NCBI GenBank assembly: GCA_944326855.1
Contig: CALVFO010000035.1
Location: forward strand, 1 to 64,000
DNA length: 64,000 nucleotides
From: an uncultured Alistipes sp.
GTDB taxonomy: Bacteria > Bacteroidota > Bacteroidia > Bacteroidales > Rikenellaceae
Reading direction: 5' to 3'
Part shown: in pieces, positions 27,292-36,672 of the stretch
Position numbering within the stretch: position 1 is the stretch's first letter
Layout of the letters: the number at the start of each line of letters is the position of its first letter
The notes under the pieces: generated by a model
Seen by the model: the letters and a program-made list of their open reading frames with translations, nothing else
Database searches by the model: none
Told to the model about the DNA's origin: nothing
Made by a program: the position numbers and the translations under genes

Positions 27292-28671
27292 TTATGATTT
27301 AGTCGTCTGAGTTTGCCGGACCTCGGCTTCGATCCGACCGTCGTACAACTGGATATCCAGTGAATCACCCCGTTGCAGCTCTTCCACGCCGGTCACCGCA
27401 CGGCCATCCCTGCGAACTACGGCAAATCCTCGTTGCAAAATACGACGAGGGTCCTGCCCCGAGACCAAGTCTCCCATCCACTTCAATTCCCGATTCCGGG
27501 CCTGCAGGTAATCCCGCACCACAGTCGACAAGCGTCGGGAAGAAACATCCAAAGCCACGGATCGTGCCGAAAAATAATAGCCGGACGCCTGTTGCAAACG
27601 CGTCCGATAGCTCTCCAAACGGGATAACTGACGTTGGACCTCACGTCCGGTAGCAAGATGCAAGGCACTCTGAAGTTGTTCCAATCGCATCTCCAAGCCA
27701 TGAATCAGCTCCGAAGAGACCATGCGCAAGGTATAGGTTCCCTGTTGCAGTCGTTGTTTCTGAGCCTCCAACAGTTCCCACGCGGCCGCGGCAATTTCCC
27801 CGAACATGCCTTCTATACAGGCCTCAAAATTTTCGCTCGTTTCTTTCAGATAAACCGCTACTGCCGTCGGGGTTTTCAGCGAAACCGCCGCCACCAGATC
27901 GGCTACACTCTGATCCTTGTCGTGACCGATACCGGTCAATACGGGCAACGGGAATTGGGCCAGATGACAACACAGGCGGTAGGAATCGAAAGCCCCCAAA
28001 TCGCTTTGTGAGCCACCTCCCCGGATCAGCACCAATACATCGAACTCATCCAAACGTTCGGCCACACGTTCCAAAGCTCCAATGACAGCCTCCTCGGCCC
28101 CGGCCCCCTGCATGAACGAGTCGAACAACTCGACTTCGAATCGATAGGAAGACGCCCCCAATTCACGCATAAAATCCTGATACCCGGCTGCATTGCGGGA
28201 CGAAACCACCGCGATACGCTGCATCACCTGAGGAAGAGGCATTTCGCGATTCATGTCGAAAATACCTTCCTGCTGCAAACGAGCGATCGTTTCCTGACGC
28301 TGACGCTGCATATCTCCCAATGTATAATTGGGATCGATATCGATAATCTGCAACGAAAGTCCATATAATTCGTGATAGGAGACCACGCCTTTTACCAACA
28401 CATTCAGCCCTGCGGACAAAGGCTGTCCCGTCGCCTCCCGAAAATAAGGATCAAGCATCTGAAAAGTCGAGCGCCAGATCACGGCCGAGACCTTGGCTCG
28501 CGGCACATGATTCGCTCCTCCCTTTTCGACCAGTTCCAGGTAACAATGCCCCGAATAATTGACTTTCAGTTCGCTGATCTCAGCCGTCACCCAATAAGGC
28601 AAGGGATGGGCCTGATCGATACCCTGCTTGATGAGTGCCTGCAGCTGACTGAGCGTAATGGATTCGGTCAT
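27292..28671 (-). CDS. xseA: Exodeoxyribonuclease VII large subunit
   Basis: A 459-residue nuclease subunit. An N-terminal OB-fold domain (residues about 1-105, YWVTAEISELKVNYSGHCY) is followed by the catalytic domain with PQVMQRIAVVSSRNAAGYQDF, LIRGGGSQSDLGAFD and PVLTGIGHDKDQSVAD, the metal and active-site motifs of the family, and a long coiled-coil region that binds XseB. It follows relA by 7 bases, and xseB follows it, so relA-xseA-xseB are probably one transcript. Confidence 0.95.
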   Translation of the reverse strand: MTESITLSQLQALIKQGIDQAHPLPYWVTAEISELKVNYSGHCYLELVEKGGANHVPRAKVSAVIWRSTFQMLDPYFREATGQPLSAGLNVLVKGVVSYHELYGLSLQIIDIDPNYTLGDMQRQRQETIARLQQEGIFDMNREMPLPQVMQRIAVVSSRNAAGYQDFMRELGASSYRFEVELFDSFMQGAGAEEAVIGALERVAERLDEFDVLVLIRGGGSQSDLGAFDSYRLCCHLAQFPLPVLTGIGHDKDQSVADLVAAVSLKTPTAVAVYLKETSENFEACIEGMFGEIAAAAWELLEAQKQRLQQGTYTLRMVSSELIHGLEMRLEQLQSALHLATGREVQRQLSRLESYRTRLQQASGYYFSARSVALDVSSRRLSTVVRDYLQARNRELKWMGDLVSGQDPRRILQRGFAVVRRDGRAVTGVEELQRGDSLDIQLYDGRIEAEVRQTQTTKS

Positions 28672-28678
28672 GGTTCGA

Positions 28679-30865
28679 TCAGTTATTTACCCGAAAAACC
28701 TTTTGCACGCCCTTAATTCGCAACAGGTTATGGATCACCATATCCACCATCTGGCTACTGGTTACCTCGATATTGACGAGTCCCGAAAGCACACCGCCTG
28801 CCGAACCTAAATTCATCGAACGAATATTGATTTTCAAATCCCGGTTGATGACTTCGGCAATCTTGTTCACCAAGCCCGTACTATCCTCTGCCTGGATTCG
28901 GATGGTTGCCCGGAATGAACCGGTCACCGCCTCTTTCTGCCAGCGGGCCGGCAACACCCGGTACGGATAGCGATCCTTTAACCGCAAGGCATTGGGACAG
29001 TCGCAACGATGAATGGTGATTCCGTTGCTGACCGTCGTAAACCCGAATATTTCGTCCCCATAGATCGGATTACAGCACTTCGCCAATTTATATTCGATGT
29101 TGCTCAACGACTCGTCGATCACCAAAGCATCATCGCTACCCGTCTGCAAACGTGCCGGTGTTTTAAGGATTCGTGCGCCCTCGTCCGGAACCGTTTCGGC
29201 GTTCAAATAACGCTGCAGCAACTCCTTCACCTCCCCAAGTCCGATCTTTTCCTGTGCAATCAGCCCATACAGTTCAGTACCGGTCTTTTTCTTATAGTGT
29301 TTGCACAAAAAAGTCACCGCATCATCCATCGGGATGGAGAGTTTCCAGTTCTTGAGTTTACGTTCCAATTCCTCCCGTCCCAGCAAAGCCGCTTTGGCCT
29401 GTTCTTCGCGCAAATAAGCCTTGATGCGACTGCGCGCCTTGCCGGTAGTCACAACGTTCAACCAATCGGCTTTGGGCTTTTGGGTTTTGGATGTCAGGAT
29501 TTCCACGATATCCCCATTCCGCAACACCTCCTTGAAAGAGACATTACGATGGTTGACCTTACCGCCCACACAGGAAGATCCTAACCCGGAATGTATTTCG
29601 AAAGCAAAGTCGAGCACCGTCGCTCCCTCGTTCATCTTGCGCAGATCACCATTGGGCGTAAACACGAAAATTTCACCCGACGAGAGTTTGGCATCGAATC
29701 GTTCCGTCAATCCTTCGACCTGTGCGGATTCCATGGTTTCGCGCAATTTAGCGAACCACTCTTCGGTTCCCATGCCGTCGCGCTTCACGCCCTTGTAACG
29801 CCAATGGGCCGCTACGCCTCGTTCAGCAATCTCATCCATACGTTCGGAACGAATCTGTATTTCGACCCATCGTCCCGTATCGGTGACCACCGTCGTATGC
29901 AGGGACTCGTATCCATTGGATTTGGGAATCGATATCCAGTCGCGCATACGATCCGGATTGGGCGTATAAAAATCCGTCACGATGGAATAAACGCCCCAAC
30001 AAAGTGCCTTTTCCTGTTCGGGCGGACAGTCGATCACGATCCGGATAGCGAACAGATCGAACACCTCCTCGAAAGGAATGTGCATGCGTTTCATCTTCCG
30101 CCAAATCGAATAAATCGATTTGGTCCGGCTTTTCAGGTGGTAATGGTAGCCCTGTTGCTGCATCTTTTCTTCGATGGGCCGGACAAATTCTTTGATGAAC
30201 TGGTCTCGTTCATCGGCCGTATCGGCCAACCGCTGCTGAATGTAGGCATAATCTTTCGGTTCGAGATAGCGCAGCGAGATATCCTCCATCTCGCTCTTGA
30301 TGGGATAGAGTCCCAGTTTATGGGCGATTTGGGAGTAGAGATGCAGACTTTCCCAAGACTTCTTCTTCCGCTTTTCCGGCGGGAACATTTCCAACGCCCG
30401 CATTACCTCCAGCCGATCGGCCAGTTTGATCAAAATCACCCGGGGATCGGTCGAATAGGAAACGATCAGTTCCCGGAAATTGTCGACCTGATCATCAGCC
30501 TCCTTCGTATCCACATCCGATATATTGCACAATCCCTGCAGGATTCCGATACAGGCATCCCCGTAACGTTTCCCCACTTCCGATGCTTCCATCAGTCCCA
30601 GCCGTACCACATCGTGCAACAGGGTAGATATCGTCGAGTTTCGTCCCAGACCGATCTCCTGAATCACGATCGAGGCCGTATTCAGGGAATGAAGCACCAA
30701 CGGCGTACCGTCATGACGTGTCAGGCCGTCGAGTTTTTCGGCCGCCAACGTCAACGCATCGGTAATCATCCGATGGCTCAATTCGCTGAAAGTACTTTTT
30801 GAAAGCTCCAGAAACGGTTGCCAATACTCCGGAGCCAGTTTAATCTCTCTCTCTTCGGAAGCCAT
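28679..30865 (-). CDS. RelA/SpoT family (p)ppGpp synthetase, hydrolase site apparently lost
   Basis: A 728-residue long RSH protein: degenerate HD hydrolase domain, synthetase domain (about 235-360), TGS domain, zinc-finger region with AKCCNPIYGDEI, and C-terminal ACT domain. The synthetase motifs are intact, including IPKSNGYESLHTTV and GVAAHWRYK. In the hydrolase domain His59 and His84-Asp85 remain, but the catalytic Glu-Asp pair after HDVV is Arg88-Leu89 and the Asn of LADRLHNM is Val154. It should therefore make the alarmone but not degrade it. Bacteroidales usually have a second, bifunctional RSH elsewhere. The ATG at 30865 is preferred to a GTG two codons earlier. Confidence 0.88.
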   Translation of the reverse strand: MASEEREIKLAPEYWQPFLELSKSTFSELSHRMITDALTLAAEKLDGLTRHDGTPLVLHSLNTASIVIQEIGLGRNSTISTLLHDVVRLGLMEASEVGKRYGDACIGILQGLCNISDVDTKEADDQVDNFRELIVSYSTDPRVILIKLADRLEVMRALEMFPPEKRKKKSWESLHLYSQIAHKLGLYPIKSEMEDISLRYLEPKDYAYIQQRLADTADERDQFIKEFVRPIEEKMQQQGYHYHLKSRTKSIYSIWRKMKRMHIPFEEVFDLFAIRIVIDCPPEQEKALCWGVYSIVTDFYTPNPDRMRDWISIPKSNGYESLHTTVVTDTGRWVEIQIRSERMDEIAERGVAAHWRYKGVKRDGMGTEEWFAKLRETMESAQVEGLTERFDAKLSSGEIFVFTPNGDLRKMNEGATVLDFAFEIHSGLGSSCVGGKVNHRNVSFKEVLRNGDIVEILTSKTQKPKADWLNVVTTGKARSRIKAYLREEQAKAALLGREELERKLKNWKLSIPMDDAVTFLCKHYKKKTGTELYGLIAQEKIGLGEVKELLQRYLNAETVPDEGARILKTPARLQTGSDDALVIDESLSNIEYKLAKCCNPIYGDEIFGFTTVSNGITIHRCDCPNALRLKDRYPYRVLPARWQKEAVTGSFRATIRIQAEDSTGLVNKIAEVINRDLKINIRSMNLGSAGGVLSGLVNIEVTSSQMVDMVIHNLLRIKGVQKVFRVNN

Positions 30866-31230
30866 ACGCACGGTGTTTTATCATTCAACAATTCTTTTAC
30901 TCATTTTCAGGCGGAAATTCCTTCGACCTACGACGAATCTTCCAGCTTTTTCTATACAACGAACGGGATGCTCCTTTTAGTCCCTACCCGATCGAAAGCA
31001 AATCGTTCCACCTCTCTACCCAACCCGCCATGCCTCTGAATCCGATCCAGCTACCCGACCCGCAGAGAACTGTTCAACTTTCCGAACCACCCCGGGAGAT
31101 GGAGTCCGTCCCTCAGAGGATCACTTTCGATGGAGCAGCTTAGACTGCCTTAAAAATAACATTTTTTCTCGAGATATCCGCACCAAACCACTCTTCCGTT
31201 CCCCGAAGCAAGCCCTGATCCCCCCACCAA
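30866..31230. other. Intergenic region upstream of relA
   Basis: About 365 bases between relA and the aspA terminator. It must hold the relA promoter, but I see no clear -33/-7 pair. No gene, RNA or repeat is recognised. Confidence 0.4.
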
Positions 31231-31266
31231 AAAGGGGATATTCCTATTTTGGAACATCCCCTTTTT
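31231..31266 (-). terminator. Intrinsic terminator after aspA
   Basis: GGGGATATTCC pairs with GGAACATCCCC (one mismatch) around a TATTTT loop, with A-rich and T-rich flanks. It lies 19 bases beyond the aspA stop. Confidence 0.8.
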
Positions 31267-31284
31267 CCTGAGGTTTACAGCGAC

Positions 31285-32718
31285 CTATTTCCGAAGAAAT
31301 TTACGCGGTTTTACCATATTTTCCGGAGAGAGGATATTGTCCAGTTCCTCTTTGCTCATCAGTTTCTTTTCCAGTACCAGATCATAAATTCCTTTACCGG
31401 TTTTCAAGGCTGTCTGAGCCAGTTCGGAAGAGACTTCATAACCCAGGTAAGGATTCAGAGCCGTTACCAGACCGATGCTGTTCATCACCATACGACGACA
31501 TACATCCGCATTGGCCGTGATCCCTACGATGCATTTATCCTTGAGGGTATTCATCCCGTTCACCAGCATTTCGATGCTTTCGAACAGGCTGTGAACGATA
31601 ATCGGTTCCATCACATTCAGTTCCAACTGACCGGCTTCGGCAGCGACCGTTACCGTCAGGTCGTTCCCGATCACCTTGAAGGCAACCTGATTGACCACTT
31701 CGGGAATCACCGGATTGACCTTACCCGGCATGATGGACGAACCCGGCTGCATGGGAGGCAGGTTGATTTCGTTGAGCCCCGTGCGCGGTCCCGAAGAGAG
31801 CAAACGCAAGTCGTTGCAGATTTTCGAAAGTTTCACGGCCATACGTTTCAGGGCCGAAGAGTTCATGATGAATGCCCCGGTATCATTGGTCGCTTCGATC
31901 ATGTTGGAGGCAGCCACCAGGGGCAGCCCCGTAATTTCACGCAAGTATTTGATACACAACGGCGAATAATCCGGATCGGCATTGATACCCGTTCCGATAG
32001 CCGTTGCCCCCATGTTCACTTCCAGGAAGAGTTTGAGGTTTTGTTTGAGTCGGTCTACTTCTTCAGCCAAGTTGGCGGCATAGGCTTCGAACTCCTGACC
32101 CAAGGTCATGGGAACCGCATCCTGCAACTGGGTACGCCCCATCTTGATCACACCGGCAAACTCCGTCCCTTTGGCGCGGAAAGCTTCGACCAGCCCCTGC
32201 AGAGAATAGATCATCTTTTCCACGCTGTTGATCAAAGCGATCTTAACAGCCGTAGGATAGGCATCGTTGGTCGACTGAGACAGGTTGACATGATTGTTGG
32301 GGTGGCAATATTTGTATTCGCCTTTTTTGTGGCCCAGCAATTCCAAGGCACGGTTGGCGATTACTTCATTGGCATTCATATTGGTCGAGGTTCCGGCCCC
32401 CCCCTGTACCATATCGACTACAAAATGATCGTCGAATTTTCCGGCACGCACTTCCTGGCAGGCGATGATGATCGCTTCGGCAATTTTAGCATCCAGCAGG
32501 CCCAAATCACGGTTGGCACAAGCGGCGGCTTCCTTCACCATGGAGAAGGCTTTGATCAGTTCCGGAAAGAAATGAAGACGGACGCGGCTGATGTGGAAAT
32601 TTTCCATCGCACGCATGGTCTGCACGCCGAAATAGTATTCAACGGGAACTTCCTTGTTTCCCAGCAGGTCGTGTTCGGTACGGGTTTCGCCCGACAACGT
32701 TTTTTTAGTAATGTCCAT
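31285..32718 (-). CDS. aspA: Aspartate ammonia-lyase
   Basis: Reversible conversion of aspartate to fumarate and ammonia. The 477-residue length is typical. It has the fumarase/aspartase signature GSSIMPGKVNPVIPE and the substrate motifs GGAGTSTNMNANEV and SQSTNDAYPTA; the N-terminal segment (TEHDLLGNKEVPVEYYFGVQT) favours aspartase over fumarase. In an anaerobic Bacteroidales it would supply fumarate for menaquinone-linked fumarate reduction (inference). It has its own promoter and terminator. Confidence 0.9.
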   Translation of the reverse strand: MDITKKTLSGETRTEHDLLGNKEVPVEYYFGVQTMRAMENFHISRVRLHFFPELIKAFSMVKEAAACANRDLGLLDAKIAEAIIIACQEVRAGKFDDHFVVDMVQGGAGTSTNMNANEVIANRALELLGHKKGEYKYCHPNNHVNLSQSTNDAYPTAVKIALINSVEKMIYSLQGLVEAFRAKGTEFAGVIKMGRTQLQDAVPMTLGQEFEAYAANLAEEVDRLKQNLKLFLEVNMGATAIGTGINADPDYSPLCIKYLREITGLPLVAASNMIEATNDTGAFIMNSSALKRMAVKLSKICNDLRLLSSGPRTGLNEINLPPMQPGSSIMPGKVNPVIPEVVNQVAFKVIGNDLTVTVAAEAGQLELNVMEPIIVHSLFESIEMLVNGMNTLKDKCIVGITANADVCRRMVMNSIGLVTALNPYLGYEVSSELAQTALKTGKGIYDLVLEKKLMSKEELDNILSPENMVKPRKFLRK

Positions 32719-32776
32719 GAGTTAGTATTTAATGTTTTAAAATTTAAATTCGTAACAAAATTTTCGTATCGGAGCC

Positions 32777-32784
32777 CAAATTTA
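32777..32784 (-). promoter_or_regulatory. -7 element of aspA
   Basis: On the minus strand TAAATTTG matches TAnnTTTG exactly, about 58 bases before the ATG at 32718. No -33 match is evident. Confidence 0.45.
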
Positions 32785-32820
32785 ATCAAATTAACCCAAT
32801 TCGGTTAAAAATATCGAACA

Positions 32821-32847
32821 AAAAAAAGCCGGTACGATTTGTACCGG
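32821..32847 (-). terminator. Intrinsic terminator after pyrF
   Basis: On the minus strand CCGGTAC and GTACCGG form a 7-bp stem with a 5-base loop, followed by C and T7. It lies 31 bases past the pyrF stop. Confidence 0.85.
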
Positions 32848-32877
32848 TTCTTCAAAGGGGTTAACGTTCTTATTCTG

Positions 32878-33702
32878 TTACAAATAGCGTTTCAGCAAAT
32901 CCTTCATCTGTTCAGCCAATTTCCGGGCTTCCCGGCCTGCAGCCGTTGCAAAATCCTCCTCTTTCCCAGCATAAATGATACCCCGCGACGAATTGACCAG
33001 CAGTCCGCAACGGGCATTCATGCCGTAACGAGCCACCTCTTCCAGACTGCCACCCTGAGCCCCTACGCCGGGCACCAGCAGGAAATGATCGGGGATCAAG
33101 GCACGAATGCCTTTCAGCATGCGGGCCTGCGTAGCCCCCACGACATACATCATATTGTCTTCGCTGCCCCATTCCCGAGAAACGTCGATCACCTTTTCGT
33201 AAAGACAACCTCCGTCTTCGAGTTTCAACAACTCGAAATCGGCTGCACTGGGATTGGAAGTCAAGGCCAACAGAACAGCCCATTTCCCTTCGAACTTCAG
33301 GAACGGGTCGACCGTATCACGCCCCATATAGGGAGACAAGGTCACTCCATCGACCAGGTCCGTCGCATAAAACGCCCGGGCATACATCTGGGAAGTATTT
33401 CCGATATCGCCTCGTTTGGCATCGGCGATAATCAGAATTTCGGGATAGTTTTCCCGAATATAACGCACCGTTTTTTCGAAACTGATCCATCCTTTAGCCC
33501 CATTGTCTTCGTAGAAAGCCAAATTGGGTTTATAACAAACCGCATAAGGGGCCGTGGCATCCACGATGGCCCGGTTGAAAGCGAACACAGGATCGTCCTC
33601 TTTCAACAAATGAACCGGAATTTTGTTCAGATCGGTATCCAGGCCCACACACAAGAAGGAACCCTTGGCTTGAATCTGTTCGAACAACTGATTTGAAGTC
33701 AT
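32878..33702 (-). CDS. pyrF: Orotidine 5'-phosphate decarboxylase (type 2)
   Basis: Last step of UMP synthesis. The 274-residue protein belongs to the longer type 2 subfamily, with the catalytic [10 protein letters not shown] at residues 94-103 (Asp94, Lys96) and the phosphate-binding VPGVGAQGG and LVNSSRGI near the C-terminus. It lies 85 bases downstream of prfA on the same strand and ends at a good terminator, so prfA and pyrF may share a transcript. Confidence 0.94.
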   Translation of the reverse strand: MTSNQLFEQIQAKGSFLCVGLDTDLNKIPVHLLKEDDPVFAFNRAIVDATAPYAVCYKPNLAFYEDNGAKGWISFEKTVRYIRENYPEILIIADAKRGDIGNTSQMYARAFYATDLVDGVTLSPYMGRDTVDPFLKFEGKWAVLLALTSNPSAADFELLKLEDGGCLYEKVIDVSREWGSEDNMMYVVGATQARMLKGIRALIPDHFLLVPGVGAQGGSLEEVARYGMNARCGLLVNSSRGIIYAGKEEDFATAAGREARKLAEQMKDLLKRYL

Positions 33703-33787
33703 ATCGCGTTAAATTTATTGGCTTTGTTCCGACGAATCCTATCCTCTTTCCACAAAAGACCAAACCCCTGCCCCGTCACGGGGTCGA

Positions 33788-34873
33788 TTACTGTTCGCTT
33801 TCCTTGAGACGTTCGGCGTTTTCGGCCACCTGCAGCTTATCGATGATCTCCTGCAAATCCCCATCCATCACGGCACTCAGGTTATAAAGCGTCAGGTTGA
33901 TGCGGTGATCCGTCACACGGCCCTGCGGATAGTTGTAGGTCCGGATCTTCGCACTGCGGTCTCCGGTCGAAACCATCGTTTTCCGCTTGCTGGCGATTTC
34001 ATCCAGGTATTTCTGATACTCAAGGTTATAAATACGGGTACGCAACTCTTCGAAAGCCTTGTCGAAGTTCTTCAGCTGCGATTTTTGGTCCTGGCACTGC
34101 ACCACGATTCCCGTGGGAATGTGGGTTAAACGAATGGCCGAATAGGTCGTATTGACCGACTGCCCCCCGGGACCCGAGGCACAGAAAATATCCTTGCGCA
34201 CATCGTTCATATTGATCTCCAGGTCGAATTCTTCGGCCTCGGGCAAAACGGCCACCGAAGCCGCCGAAGTATGAACACGGCCCTGGGTTTCGGTTTGAGG
34301 CACACGCTGTACCCGATGAACCCCCGATTCATACTTCAACACCCCGTAAACACCTTCGCCCGTCACCTTGACGACCACTTCCTTGAATCCGCCCGCAGCG
34401 CCTTCGCTGGCGCTGTTGATCTCGTATTTCCAGCCCCGTTTTTCGATGTACTTCAAATACATGCGCAACAGGTCCCCGGCAAAGATCGCAGCTTCATCCC
34501 CTCCAGTTCCGCCCCGGATTTCCAGAATGGCATTTTTGCTGTCCTGCGGATCGGCCGGAATCAACAACAGTTTGATCTGTTCTTCCATGGCCGCCAAAGC
34601 CGGTTCCAGTTCGGCGACTTCCTCACGGGCCATCTCACGCAACTCATCGTCTTTCTCATTCTGGAGAATATCCCGGGCATCGGCCAGATTGTTCAAAGCC
34701 GTCCGGTACTTTTCGCTGGTTTCCACGATCGGCTGCAGTTCCTTGTACTCTTTGTTCAGGGCAACGAACTTTTTCATATCGGCGATCACCTCCGGGTCGG
34801 TCATTTGCTGAGAGATCTCCTCGTATTTGATTTTCAGGCCGTCGAGGCGCGAAAGAAGCGAATTTTCAGACAT
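33788..34873 (-). CDS. prfA: Peptide chain release factor 1
   Basis: Recognises UAA and UAG stop codons and triggers peptide release. The 361-residue protein has the catalytic GGQ loop (SGPGGQSVN) and the acidic GGTGGDEAAIFAGDLLRMY segment. The codon-recognition region contains the PQTETQGRVHTSAASV stretch expected of RF1. The ATG at 34873 (MSENS) is preferred to a GTG two codons upstream. A -7 element lies 24 bases before it. Confidence 0.95.
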   Translation of the reverse strand: MSENSLLSRLDGLKIKYEEISQQMTDPEVIADMKKFVALNKEYKELQPIVETSEKYRTALNNLADARDILQNEKDDELREMAREEVAELEPALAAMEEQIKLLLIPADPQDSKNAILEIRGGTGGDEAAIFAGDLLRMYLKYIEKRGWKYEINSASEGAAGGFKEVVVKVTGEGVYGVLKYESGVHRVQRVPQTETQGRVHTSAASVAVLPEAEEFDLEINMNDVRKDIFCASGPGGQSVNTTYSAIRLTHIPTGIVVQCQDQKSQLKNFDKAFEELRTRIYNLEYQKYLDEIASKRKTMVSTGDRSAKIRTYNYPQGRVTDHRINLTLYNLSAVMDGDLQEIIDKLQVAENAERLKESEQ

Positions 34874-34896
34874 ATTCACAGGCTAAATTAGGCCTA

Positions 34897-34904
34897 CAAA
34901 GGTA
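34897..34904 (-). promoter_or_regulatory. -7 element of prfA
   Basis: On the minus strand TACCTTTG matches TAnnTTTG exactly, shortly upstream of the prfA start and divergent from the mqnB operon. Confidence 0.5.
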
Positions 34905-34952
34905 AACATTTTTTTGATTTTTCGTATCTTGTGCGCCTCTGCGGCGACGCTT

Positions 34953-35888
34953 ATGAAGAAGTTCATCTGGCAAGGAATCGGATACACGGCTGTAGGGCTG
35001 GGGTTTGCAGGGGCTTTTCTACCCTTGTTGCCGACCACGCCTTTTTTGCTGTTGGCCGTATACTGCTTTTCCAAAAGTTCGCCGGCCATGAACGAATGGC
35101 TACTGAAAAACAGGCTCTTCGGACGTTATCTGCAAAACTACCAGCGCGGAGCCGGCATCCCGCCGGACGTCAACCTCGCCACCCTGATCATGCTCTGGAG
35201 CGGCATTGCCTTTTCGGCCATCGTTCTCACCGACGATCTACGCATACGGGGTATTTTACTGCTGACGGTGATTCTGATCACCTGGCACATCCAACGCATC
35301 GGCCGCCGGAAAAAGCAGAACCACATTCTCCTGTTCGTGCCTTCCGAAACGGAAATCGCTCTCCTTCGCAAGAACCTCCCCGATTCTGTCGTCATGATCC
35401 AAAGCGGAATCGGCATGCTGCAAACCGCACTCACCCTGGAACGGGTGCTGCGCACGGAACGTCCCTCCCGAGCTATTCTGGCCGGCATTGCAGGCGCCTA
35501 TTCCACCAGCGGCCTGCATACGGGCGACTGCGTGGCGGTCCAGGCCGAATACACCGCCGACACCGGATCGTTTTCCGGTACACGTTTCACGCCCAAATTC
35601 AGACAACGCTACGACTGTCCGACCCCACTTCCACCGGGATTACCCCCCGTGACATCCCTCTGCGTCAATGCCGCCGGAGCCCCCTTCCTGCCGACCTCGG
35701 ATGCACAGATCGAGAATATGGAAGGTGCCGCTTTTTTCGCCCTGTGCCGACAACAGGGCATTCCCTGTTGGGAAATACGAGCTATTTCCAATACCGTGGG
35801 CGAACCGTTCGAACGCTGGGATATACCTTTGGCCACCCAGCGGTTGACCGAAACCCTCAACCGCATACTCCATGAAACTGACGCTTAG
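34953..35888 (+). CDS. mqnB: DUF454 (YbaN-like) membrane domain fused to futalosine hydrolase
   Basis: A 311-residue single frame with two domains. Residues 1 to about 115 are a DUF454/YbaN membrane domain, recognised by LPLLPTTPFLLLAVYCFSKS and NRLFGRYLQNY, with three to four hydrophobic segments. From about residue 120 follows a nucleosidase of the MTA/SAH family with AGIAGAYSTSG, GDCVAVQAEY, the active-site block IENMEGAAFFALC and ISNTVGEPFERWDI, features of futalosine hydrolase (MqnB), which removes hypoxanthine from futalosine in the alternative menaquinone pathway. mqnD overlaps its end by 17 bases, which supports the call. MqnB is normally soluble and alone, so a membrane-tethered form is unusual. 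The ATG at 34953 (MKKFIWQG) is chosen; a TTG 13 codons earlier is possible. Confidence 0.85.
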   Translation: MKKFIWQGIGYTAVGLGFAGAFLPLLPTTPFLLLAVYCFSKSSPAMNEWLLKNRLFGRYLQNYQRGAGIPPDVNLATLIMLWSGIAFSAIVLTDDLRIRGILLLTVILITWHIQRIGRRKKQNHILLFVPSETEIALLRKNLPDSVVMIQSGIGMLQTALTLERVLRTERPSRAILAGIAGAYSTSGLHTGDCVAVQAEYTADTGSFSGTRFTPKFRQRYDCPTPLPPGLPPVTSLCVNAAGAPFLPTSDAQIENMEGAAFFALCRQQGIPCWEIRAISNTVGEPFERWDIPLATQRLTETLNRILHETDA

Positions 35889-36672
35889 TCTATCGCCCTG
35901 CCCCAACGACACGTTCATGTTCGACGCCCTGCTGCACGGACGCATCGACACCGAAGGCCTGCGCTTCGAACCGACTTTCGCCGACATCGAGCAACTGAAT
36001 GCCGCTGTATTACATCATCATAGCGACATCTCCAAAATCAGCTATGCCGTTTTGCCCGAAATCCTGTCCGACTACCAAGTCCTCGACAGCGGCAGTGCCT
36101 TGGGACGAGGGAACGGCCCGCTGTTGGTCAGCCGGAGGCCTTTGCGTCGGGAAGAGCTTCAGGGGATGAGCATAGCGGTTCCCGGTCTGCACACGACCGC
36201 CAACCTGCTTTTGGAGCGGTTATTTCCCGGTATCGGCCCCCGACACCCCCACCTGTTCTCCGAAATCGCTCCGCTGATAGCCCAAGGAGCATACCCGGCC
36301 GGTGTACTGATTCACGAAGGACGATTCACCTACCGAACACTCGATCTGCTACCGATTGCCGATCTGGGGCTGGAATGGGAACGGCAGACCGCTCTGCCAC
36401 TTCCTTTAGGAGCCATCGTCGTCTCCCGGCGTCTGGAACCCGCCCTGCGAAAAACGATCGATCGGGTTTTGCGGCGCAGCATCCAATACGCATTCGAACA
36501 CCCGGAGGCATCCGCCGATTTTGTTCGGCAACACGCCCAGGAGCTCGACGAAAAAGTTACCCGCCAACACATCGATCTTTTCGTAAATCGCTACTCCCTG
36601 AGTCTGGACAAAGAGGGACATCAGGCCGTCCTGCAACTATTAAACCTGCACGATCAAGAGATATTCGTATGA
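35872..36672 (+). CDS. mqnD: 1,4-dihydroxy-6-naphthoate synthase
   Basis: MqnD converts cyclic dehypoxanthinyl futalosine to 1,4-dihydroxy-6-naphthoate. The 266-residue length and a periplasmic-binding-protein-like fold fit. The N-terminus LSLSPCPNDTFMFDALLHG, the KISYAVLP segment and the GRGNGPLLVS strand are family marks. It overlaps mqnB by 17 bases and bioF by four (ATGA), so these genes are translated from one message. Confidence 0.93.
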   Translation: MKLTLSLSPCPNDTFMFDALLHGRIDTEGLRFEPTFADIEQLNAAVLHHHSDISKISYAVLPEILSDYQVLDSGSALGRGNGPLLVSRRPLRREELQGMSIAVPGLHTTANLLLERLFPGIGPRHPHLFSEIAPLIAQGAYPAGVLIHEGRFTYRTLDLLPIADLGLEWERQTALPLPLGAIVVSRRLEPALRKTIDRVLRRSIQYAFEHPEASADFVRQHAQELDEKVTRQHIDLFVNRYSLSLDKEGHQAVLQLLNLHDQEIFV

